From Bryobacterales bacterium (GTDB lineage Bacteria; Acidobacteriota; Terriglobia; Bryobacterales; Bryobacteraceae), in NCBI GenBank assembly GCA_025456495.1, contig JALOKO010000233.1:1-6483 (forward strand): DNA of 6,483 nt, read 5' to 3'. The position numbers and the translations under genes are program-made. Shown here in pieces: positions 1 through 5,037 of the stretch. The notes under the pieces are model-generated. The model ran no database searches. It was not told the DNA's origin and was given only the letters and a program-made list of their open reading frames with translations. How positions within the stretch are numbered: position 1 is the first letter of the stretch; every line of letters begins with the position of its first letter.

Positions 1-2
1 TG

Positions 3-107
3 GACGAAGAACATCACTACGACTGGCTGGAAGCCCAGTTCGGATTGATGGAAGAAGTGGGGATGCAGAATTACCTGGCCAGTTGGCTGGGCCAGCCGGA
101 AGCGTAG
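3..107 (+). CDS. bfr: Bacterioferritin, C-terminal 34 residues (5' end outside window)
   Basis: Bacterioferritin stores iron in a cytoplasmic 24-subunit heme-containing shell and oxidises Fe(II) at a di-iron centre in each subunit. Only the last 34 codons before the TAG stop at 105-107 are visible. The fragment begins DEEHHYDWLEAQ and continues through a GMQNYL motif, which closely matches the family's C-terminal signature (E-x-x-H-x-D-W-L-E, later GLQNYL). The Glu at bases 6-8 and the His at 15-17 have the E-x-x-H spacing of the ferroxidase-site ligands in the last long helix. About 29 residues follow that His, as is usual, so the C-terminus looks normal. The tail ending GQPEA is this protein's own variation. 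A hairpin terminator follows. The family is clear from motif recognition. Whether the missing heme-ligand Met is present, separating Bfr from heme-free relatives, cannot be seen. Confidence 0.88.
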   Translation, partial: DEEHHYDWLEAQFGLMEEVGMQNYLASWLGQPEA

Positions 108-137
108 CTGCGGGAGGCTTGAGAGAGAGTGGAACGC

Positions 138-182
138 GGGCGGGCGATGGGGCAGCATGAGCTCCCGCCCGCCCTTGCTTTT
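138..182 (+). terminator. Rho-independent-type terminator after bacterioferritin
   Basis: A perfect 9-bp GC-only stem pairs 138-146 (GGGCGGGCG) with 166-174 (CGCCCGCCC) across a 19-nt loop and is followed by TTGCTTTT (175-182). A second 9-bp register (136-144 with 164-172) is also possible because the arms repeat internally. It lies 30 nt after the bacterioferritin stop. The T-tract is interrupted by GC, so termination may be incomplete. Only about 6 nt separate it from the Shine-Dalgarno of the next gene (189-192), which leaves no room for a separate promoter between them. Confidence 0.7.
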
Positions 183-197
183 GGATGTGGAGTTACG

Positions 198-347
198 ATG
201 TCCTTGCCAACCGATCCCGCGCATCCCGCCCATGAGGATCCACCGCCCTTCCTGGGTACGTGGAGCCGTGTGTATGCGGCGGTGGGTGTGTACCTCGCAT
301 TGTTGATTCTGTTGTTCGCGTTGTTCCGCGGGGTGTTTGAACAATGA
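198..347 (+). CDS. Small single-helix membrane protein, likely symporter partner
   Basis: This is a 49-residue protein. The start at ATG 198 was chosen because GGAG (189-192) sits 5 nt upstream. An in-frame ATG at 129 would run through the terminator hairpin and adds residues with no membrane-protein character. Residues 1-21 are hydrophilic and Pro-rich (PAHPAHEDPPPFLGTW). Residues about 24-46 form one hydrophobic helix (VYAAVGVYLALLILLFALF), followed by a short GVFEQ end. The stop overlaps the symporter start in ATGA (344-347), which implies translational coupling. Small one- or two-helix proteins encoded next to SSS symporters are known (DUF485 beside ActP, YhdT beside PanF, DUF4212 symporters). 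From memory, short 'PPFLxTWxRxY + one helix' proteins also precede SSS genes in Bacteroidota and Acidobacteriota. I cannot assign a named family. An accessory or assembly subunit of the transporter is an inference from position. Confidence 0.75.
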   Translation: MSLPTDPAHPAHEDPPPFLGTWSRVYAAVGVYLALLILLFALFRGVFEQ

Positions 348-2041
348 CTACGCTGGACTGGATTGTTCTCGTCCTCACGTTGGGCGGCATCATCATCTAC
401 GGGCTCTACAAGAGCCGCAATGCAACCACTGTGGAGAACTACCTGCGCGCCGGAAGGCAGATGCCCTGGTATGCCATGGCGCTGTCCATCATGGCGACGC
501 AAGCCAGCGCCATCACCTTCATCTCTACTACCGGCCAAGGCTATGTGGACGGCATGCGTTTTGTGCAGTTCTACTTCGGACTTCCTATTGCGATGATCCT
601 GCTGTCGGCCACGGCGGTTCCCATCTTCCACCGCGCCAACGTCTACACCGCCTACGAGTATCTTGAGCAGCGCTTCGATGGCAAGACGCGCAGCCTGGTG
701 AGCCTGCTGTTTCTGGTGTCTCGCGGCCTGGGCGTGGGCGTTGCGTTGTCTGCCCCGGCCATTGTGCTGGCGATCATCTTTGGATGGAGCGACGCCGTTA
801 CGTCCATCGTGGTGGGCACCGTGGTGGTTGCCTACACCGCCATTGGTGGCGTACAGGCCGTCACCTGGACCGACTTTCAGCAGATGCTGATTATGTTCGC
901 GGGCATCGTCTTTGCGTTCTTCCTGGTGGTTTGGCTGATGCCAGCGGATGTGTCGCTGTTCGATGCGCTGACGCTTGCCGGCGCAGCGGGACGATTGAAC
1001 GCCGTCACCACCACCGTTGACTGGAACGACCGCTACAACCTATGGAGCGGCTTGCTGGGCGGCATGTTCCTGGCCCTGGCCTACTTTGGCACTGACCAAA
1101 GCCAGGTGCAGCGCTATCTGCAGGGCAAGAACGTCACCCACAGCCGCATCAGCTTACTCTTCAACGGCGTGGTGAAGATCCCCTTCCAGTTCATCATTTT
1201 GCTGGTGGGCGCGCTGGTGTTCATCTTCTTTACGTTTGAAAAACCACCGCTGCTGTTTCAGCCGGTGGCAATGCAGGCCATTGAGAGCGCCGCGGTGGAA
1301 CAGCGCTACGCCCCCATTCGTGATCGCTACGACCAGGCGCATGCGTCGCGCGAACAAGCAGCGCGGGCGCTGCTGGATGCCCAGCGAGCAGGCGACGATG
1401 CCGGCCAGAGCACCGCCCGAGAGCGTTACCAGCAAGCAGTGGGCGAGGTGATGGCTGTGCGTCGCGACGCCAGCGCGCTAGCCGCTGAAGCCACCGGAGA
1501 CGCCAATAGCGTCAACGACACAAACTACATCTTTCTGCACTTCGTCACTCGCTATATGCCAGCGGGCATTGTGGGTCTGCTGATGGCCGCCATCCTGGCC
1601 GCCGCCATGTCTACGATTTCGGCCGAAGTGAACTCGCTGGCCACCGTGACCGTGATTGATGTCTATCGCCGCATCAAGACCAACGGCAGCGACAATCACT
1701 ATCTGTGGGCCTCCCGATTTTTCACGCTCTTCTGGGGCGCTTACGCGGTGGTGATTGCGCAATACGCCACCAACATGGGCGCCCTCATTGAGGTAGTGAA
1801 CCGCCTGGGCAGCCTGTTTTACGGGGGCATGCTGGGCGTGTTTGTCCTTGCCTTCTACATGCGCGGAATCGGGTCAAACGCCGCCTTCTGGGGAGTCATC
1901 CTGGGCGAGGCAGCCATCTTCTGCTGCTACTTCTTCACGGGCATCAGCTTCCTTTGGTACAACGTCATCGGATGCCTGGTGGTGGTAGGAAGCGCCTGGC
2001 TGCTGCGAGGGCTTGACCGCAAGCCCGCGCTCCCGGTCTAG
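344..2041 (+). CDS. Sodium:solute symporter, SSS family
   Basis: This is a 565-residue inner-membrane protein, predicted to use the Na+ gradient to import a small solute (sugar, polyol, carboxylate or similar). The substrate cannot be told from the sequence. Start ATG 344 overlaps the stop of the upstream small ORF. The N-terminal hydrophobic segment is followed by NYLRAGRQMPWYAMALSIMA, the SSS pattern before TM1 of the core. S/T-rich TM1 continues SAITFISTTGQGY (55-67). VVAYTAIGGVQAVTWTDFQQ (161-180) matches the conserved 'Y(T)xxGGxxAVxWTDxxQ' motif, and YFGTDQSQVQRYL (247-259) the 'xxDQxxxQRxL' motif. In AAAMSTISAEVNS (419-431), S423/T424 align with the Na2-site serines of vSGLT. Residues about 300-390 form a charged insert, followed by NDTNYIFLHFVTRYMP. 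The family's usual length is about 450-550, so the insert explains the larger size. The gene ends only 9 bp from the convergent stop of the neighbour. Confidence 0.93.
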   Translation: MTTLDWIVLVLTLGGIIIYGLYKSRNATTVENYLRAGRQMPWYAMALSIMATQASAITFISTTGQGYVDGMRFVQFYFGLPIAMILLSATAVPIFHRANVYTAYEYLEQRFDGKTRSLVSLLFLVSRGLGVGVALSAPAIVLAIIFGWSDAVTSIVVGTVVVAYTAIGGVQAVTWTDFQQMLIMFAGIVFAFFLVVWLMPADVSLFDALTLAGAAGRLNAVTTTVDWNDRYNLWSGLLGGMFLALAYFGTDQSQVQRYLQGKNVTHSRISLLFNGVVKIPFQFIILLVGALVFIFFTFEKPPLLFQPVAMQAIESAAVEQRYAPIRDRYDQAHASREQAARALLDAQRAGDDAGQSTARERYQQAVGEVMAVRRDASALAAEATGDANSVNDTNYIFLHFVTRYMPAGIVGLLMAAILAAAMSTISAEVNSLATVTVIDVYRRIKTNGSDNHYLWASRFFTLFWGAYAVVIAQYATNMGALIEVVNRLGSLFYGGMLGVFVLAFYMRGIGSNAAFWGVILGEAAIFCCYFFTGISFLWYNVIGCLVVVGSAWLLRGLDRKPALPV

Positions 2042-2070
2042 AGCACACGGTTACTGGTTCTGCGCGGGCT
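2022..2070. terminator. Inverted repeat spanning both convergent stop codons
   Basis: AGCCCGCGC (2022-2030) and GCGCGGGCT (2062-2070) are perfect reverse complements separated by 31 nt. On the plus strand a shorter inner helix, CCGGT (2033-2037) with ACTGG (2053-2057), can form with one G-U pair. The structure encloses the symporter stop (2039-2041) and the stop of the opposite gene (2051-2053). No U-tract follows on either strand, so it is not a classic intrinsic terminator. A bidirectional Rho-type or 3'-end-stabilising structure is an inference from the 9-bp gap between convergent genes. Confidence 0.4.
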
Positions 2071-3427
2071 GCTGACTCAACGCCAGCTTCTCGATTTGGC
2101 CGAGCTGCTGCTGCAGCACGGAAAGGTCAGCATCCTCGGGCAGGGCCTTCATGTAGGCCTTCATCAGCGTGGCCGCTTCCTGGTACTTCTCCCGATTGGC
2201 AAGGATGAGAGCCAGGAAGTAATCCAGGCGCTGCATCCGGTTAGAGGAGTCCATTTTCTTGGCTTCCCGGGCGCTGTCCTCGGCTTTGCTGAACTGCTGC
2301 AGTTGCAGGTTGCTGATAGCGTTGATGTAGTAGGCACTTGCGAAATCCACCGGATTCAGGCGAATCACGGTGGCTGAGAATGCCTCCGCTTTGTCCCATT
2401 GCTGCTTGGTTGCCGCGAGGGACGCCAGTCGCAGATAGGGGGATACGAACTTGCCATCGGCTTCCAGGGCCTTGTGGTAATCCGTCTCGGCCTCATCCAA
2501 CTGCTTTAAACCTTCACGGGCGCTGCCCAATGCGTGCCAGGCCACGGCATACTGGGGATACTCCTCCACAGCTTTCTCAAAATGGGGAACCGCCTTCGCG
2601 AACTTTCCGTTTCGCAGTTCCTTCATGCCCTTGTCATAGTTCTTGGAGGCAGTCTTTGGTGCATGCAGGGTGGTGGCGCTGATGGTGAGCCCTTCCACCT
2701 TGGCCAGGCGGGTGAGCACGAGGGTGCCGATATCGGGCTTGTCCAGCACGCGACGCCCCGCAAGCTGGACGGTATTCGAGCGGTAGCCGGGAAGGCTGGC
2801 GCGAATTTCGCAGCCGATCAAATCCCGTTCGGTCACCTGGCCGCCTCCCATCCCGATACCCCGCCCTTGGAAGCCCCCGCTGGCGCGGCCTCCCCAAGTG
2901 CTGGTGCTGGCGTCGGATAGCAATTGGGAATCGCGCCCCAACTGGATGTTGAAATCGCCCTTGGAGTTCACGTAGCCTTCGGGCCTGGGCCGCCCGTCGC
3001 AGACCAGTTCGATGACGGTTTCGATGGGCGCCGGGCCACCTTCCTGCAGCACCACATTGCCACTGATGTAGATGGGCCGATTGGCGAAGGGGTCCATGCG
3101 ATCGGCCCCGCCAAAGGGGTCGTTTTGATTGCCGCCTGGAAAGCTGGAGCCCGGGGTGCCGGTTCCGGGTTGTTGACCGCCAACGCCTCCAAGCCCTCCC
3201 GTGCCGCCAGTGCCGCCCGTGCCCCCGGTCCCGCCGGGGCTACCCGTACCGCCAGTGCTGCCGCCACCCGCGGCACCGCCACCACCACCACCCGCGCCGC
3301 CCCCACCAGCATCCTGGCCCGGCAGACATACGGAAGTTGTCGCCAACAGAACGCACACACCCAGGAGTTGCCAAGCGGATCGAGTGAGGCGTGGAAGGAA
3401 AGAAGGGGTCCCAGCAAACATGCTCAT
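2051..3427 (-). CDS. Secreted Gly-rich, carboxypeptidase-regulatory-like, TPR-repeat protein
   Basis: This is a 458-residue exported protein of unknown exact role. The start at ATG 3427 was chosen because GGAGGT (3440-3435) sits 7 nt upstream; the reading frame stays open farther upstream, but that part crosses the tandem repeat and has no protein character. A second ATG two codons in (3421) is a poorer fit. Residues 11-36 look like a signal peptide (RLTR, then a hydrophobic run LLGVCVLLATTSVCLPG). Cys34 follows Val, so it is not a good lipobox. Residues 41-84 are almost pure Gly with Ala/Ser/Thr, and a Pro/Gly stretch follows to about 107. Residues about 118-250 (IYISGNVVLQ; a second part with IRASLPGYRSNTVQL) resemble a carboxypeptidase-regulatory-like beta-sandwich. 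Residues about 262-435 contain about four or five TPR-type helix pairs (for example KFAKAVPHFEKAVEEYPQYAVAWHALG). Such proteins are frequent in Acidobacteriota; a scaffold role in the periplasm or outer envelope is inferred. Confidence 0.85.
   Translation of the reverse strand: MSMFAGTPSFLPRLTRSAWQLLGVCVLLATTSVCLPGQDAGGGGAGGGGGGAAGGGSTGGTGSPGGTGGTGGTGGTGGLGGVGGQQPGTGTPGSSFPGGNQNDPFGGADRMDPFANRPIYISGNVVLQEGGPAPIETVIELVCDGRPRPEGYVNSKGDFNIQLGRDSQLLSDASTSTWGGRASGGFQGRGIGMGGGQVTERDLIGCEIRASLPGYRSNTVQLAGRRVLDKPDIGTLVLTRLAKVEGLTISATTLHAPKTASKNYDKGMKELRNGKFAKAVPHFEKAVEEYPQYAVAWHALGSAREGLKQLDEAETDYHKALEADGKFVSPYLRLASLAATKQQWDKAEAFSATVIRLNPVDFASAYYINAISNLQLQQFSKAEDSAREAKKMDSSNRMQRLDYFLALILANREKYQEAATLMKAYMKALPEDADLSVLQQQLGQIEKLALSQQPAQNQ
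3176..3307 (-). repeat. Gly-codon-rich low-complexity tract (protein residues 41-84)
   Basis: This stretch encodes runs of glycine broken by Ala, Ser and Thr, with a central GGT triplet repeated as GGTGGTGGTGG (residues 65-75, about 9 bp per unit in DNA). On the plus strand it reads as CCGCC/CCACC-rich sequence. Codons vary between units, so it is a degenerate repeat rather than a perfect minisatellite. It probably forms a flexible neck between the signal peptide and the folded domains. It may be length-variable between strains. Confidence 0.75.
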
Positions 3428-3475
3428 GTGAGCCACCTCCAGATTGATCTCAGGATACCCCACAACGCGGCTTGA

Positions 3476-3535
3476 CTCGCCGGGGCGTGGTTCAAGGGGG
3501 CGCGGTTCAAGGGGGCGCGGTTCAAGGGGGCGCGG
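3476..3535. repeat. 15-bp tandem direct repeat, three perfect copies plus one degenerate
   Basis: TTCAAGGGGGCGCGG occurs three times back to back at 3491-3505, 3506-3520 and 3521-3535 with no mismatches. The preceding 15 bases (3476-3490) match the unit at 10 of 15 positions and look like a decayed fourth copy. The array ends 90 bp upstream of the plus-strand -10 box and begins about 50 bp upstream of the minus-strand start codon. It could be a set of regulator sites or a slippage-generated repeat; the sequence alone does not decide. Confidence 0.9.
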
Positions 3536-3624
3536 ATGAACTGGCCGGGAAGCGAGTGAACGGGCTGCGGTTCGTCCCACATCCTTTCCCACGCGCTGGA
3601 CCCAGCAACATGGCGCGGGCCGGG

Positions 3625-3630
3625 TACAAT
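3625..3630 (+). promoter_or_regulatory. Candidate -10 box TACAAT for the oxidoreductase gene
   Basis: TACAAT matches the sigma-70 -10 consensus TATAAT at 5 of 6 positions and lies in a local AT-rich dip (TACAATAGAGCAAA) within GC-rich DNA. With a 17-bp spacer the -35 position would be CCAGCA (3602-3607), a poor match, so an activator or an alternative sigma preference is possible. Transcription would start near 3636-3638, giving a leader of about 27 nt before the ATG at 3664. Confidence 0.5.
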
Positions 3631-3663
3631 AGAGCAAACCGTCCGCGTGAGGTAATTGCCACC

Positions 3664-5007
3664 ATGTCTGCTTCCCGACGCCGCTTTCTTCGCCACGCCG
3701 CCAGTGCCTCCGTGGCCTTTCCCGCCATTGCTGCCCAAAACGCGGTGGCCGCCAACGACAAGGTTCGCATCGCCACCATCGGCATTGGAGGCATGGGCTT
3801 CGGCGACACCCGCAACGCACTGAAGGACCCGGGCGTGGAATTGGCCGCCGTCTGCGACCTCTACACGGGGCGTCTGGAGCGAGCCAAGGAACTGTTCGGC
3901 ACCAATATCGTCACCACACGGGATTACCGCGAGATCCTCGCTCGCACGGATGTGGATGCCGTGATTATCGCCACTCCTGACCACTGGCACGTGCCCATCG
4001 CCATCGACGCCTTGAAGGCCAAGAAAGATGTGTATCTGCAAAAGCCCATGATCCACAAGATCAGCGAAGGAAAGCCCCTGATTGAAGAGGCCCGGAAGAG
4101 CGGACGCATTCTGCAGGTGGGCAGCCAGTATGTGAGTTCGGCCATCTACCGGCAAGCACGAGATATCGTGCAAAGCGGCCAGATTGGGCAAATCACGATG
4201 GTGGAGGCGTGGCTGGATCGCAATACCGCCACTGGCGCATGGCAGTACACGTTGGCTCCCGACGCCAGCCCGACCACCGTGGACTGGGACCGCTTCCTGG
4301 GCTCGGCGCCGAAACGTCCCTTTGACGCCACGCGCTTTTTCCGCTGGCGCAACTACAATGATTACGGCACCGGGCTGGCTGGCGATCTCTACGTCCACCT
4401 GCTATCGGGGCTGCACTTCGTCACTAATTCCAAGGGGCCACGCAGCGTCTATTCCACTGGCGGACTGCGTTACTGGAAGGACGGCCGCGACGTGCCGGAC
4501 GTCATGCTGGCCCTGTTTGACTACCCAGAGACCAAGGAGCATCCGGCCTTCAACCTGGCCCTGCGCGTGAACTTCAAGTGTGGCGAACCGGAAGAGCGCT
4601 TCGGCTTCCGCTTCGTTGGCACAGAGGGCAGTTTCACCACCAGTTACGACACGCTGGAGATGGTCCGCACCCCCGATGAGAGCGCACCCGGTTACACCAT
4701 CGGCACCTTCCCCAAGGCGATGCAGGATGCCTATCTGAAGGACTACAACGAGAAGTATCCAGAGATGGTGCGCAAGAACAAGGGGCGCGTGGTAGAAAAC
4801 AGCTCCTTCAAGGCCAGCGCGGGTTATAGCGCACACGTGGCGCATCACGAGGCCTTCATGGAGGGCGTACGCACCCGGAAGCCCGTGATGGAGGACGCAG
4901 TGTTCGGTATGCGCGCCGCCGGACCGGCCCTGCTGTGCAATGAAAGCTACTACCAGAAGAGCATTCTGTATTGGGATCCTGAGCGGATGGAACCAGCCAA
5001 GAGCTAG
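3664..5007 (+). CDS. Tat-exported Gfo/Idh/MocA-family oxidoreductase
   Basis: This is a 447-residue NAD(P)-dependent oxidoreductase of the type acting on sugars, polyols or their derivatives; the substrate is unknown. Start ATG 3664 gives SRRRFLRHAAS at residues 4-14, a twin-arginine export signal, with GAGG (3649-3652) 11 nt upstream. Export as a folded, cofactor-loaded enzyme is inferred. The Rossmann fold starts at about residue 33: GIGGMG (40-45) is the dinucleotide loop and VCDLY (63-67) ends the second strand. IIATPDHWH (101-109) and YLQKPM (124-129) follow; K127 is in the place of the conserved Lys of the EKP motif, here QKP. D241 and H245 in GLAGDLYVHLLSG sit in the C-terminal domain where the family places its catalytic Asp/His. 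The length is normal for exported members. The next gene starts 30 nt downstream, so the two are probably cotranscribed. Confidence 0.93.
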   Translation: MSASRRRFLRHAASASVAFPAIAAQNAVAANDKVRIATIGIGGMGFGDTRNALKDPGVELAAVCDLYTGRLERAKELFGTNIVTTRDYREILARTDVDAVIIATPDHWHVPIAIDALKAKKDVYLQKPMIHKISEGKPLIEEARKSGRILQVGSQYVSSAIYRQARDIVQSGQIGQITMVEAWLDRNTATGAWQYTLAPDASPTTVDWDRFLGSAPKRPFDATRFFRWRNYNDYGTGLAGDLYVHLLSGLHFVTNSKGPRSVYSTGGLRYWKDGRDVPDVMLALFDYPETKEHPAFNLALRVNFKCGEPEERFGFRFVGTEGSFTTSYDTLEMVRTPDESAPGYTIGTFPKAMQDAYLKDYNEKYPEMVRKNKGRVVENSSFKASAGYSAHVAHHEAFMEGVRTRKPVMEDAVFGMRAAGPALLCNESYYQKSILYWDPERMEPAKS

Positions 5008-5037
5008 CTGGCGCGCTCGTCGCGAAAGGCGCCCATC

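Larger units (their letters stand above)
3428..3663. promoter_or_regulatory. Divergent control region between TPR gene and oxidoreductase
   Basis: These 236 bp separate the start codons of two divergent genes and hold no convincing gene. From left to right they contain the GGAGGT ribosome site of the minus-strand gene (3435-3440), a weak minus-strand -10 candidate TATCCT (3457-3452) without a good -35, a 15-bp tandem repeat (3476-3535), a GC-rich spacer, and a plus-strand -10 box TACAAT (3625-3630). A reading frame does run through the region on both strands, but only because the 15-bp repeat contains no stops. Confidence 0.6.

Noticed and set aside
3320..3340. Lipobox in the TPR protein (TSVC, Cys34)
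   Set aside because: Val before the Cys does not fit the usual Gly/Ala/Ser at -1, so ordinary signal peptidase I processing is more likely.
3472..3477. TTGACT as a -35 box for the plus-strand gene
   Set aside because: No -10-like sequence lies 16-18 bp downstream; that position is the G-run of the repeat.
3476..3535. CRISPR array
   Set aside because: The units are 15 bp and directly adjacent with no spacers, and there are no cas genes.
3472..3663. N-terminal extension of the oxidoreductase from an upstream TTG
   Set aside because: It would translate the tandem repeat into VQGGA units and place the twin-arginine motif about 70 residues inside the protein. ATG 3664 fits the Tat signal and has a ribosome site and a -10 box upstream.
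3428..3820. N-terminal extension of the minus-strand TPR protein
   Set aside because: The extension encodes Arg/Pro/Cys-rich low-complexity sequence overlapping the oxidoreductase. The strong GGAGGT site and signal peptide support ATG 3427.
3424..4398. Long antisense reading frame opposite the oxidoreductase (324 codons)
   Set aside because: It is a mirror of high-GC codon bias in the real gene; its translation is His/Gly-rich without recognisable domains, and it runs through the repeat.
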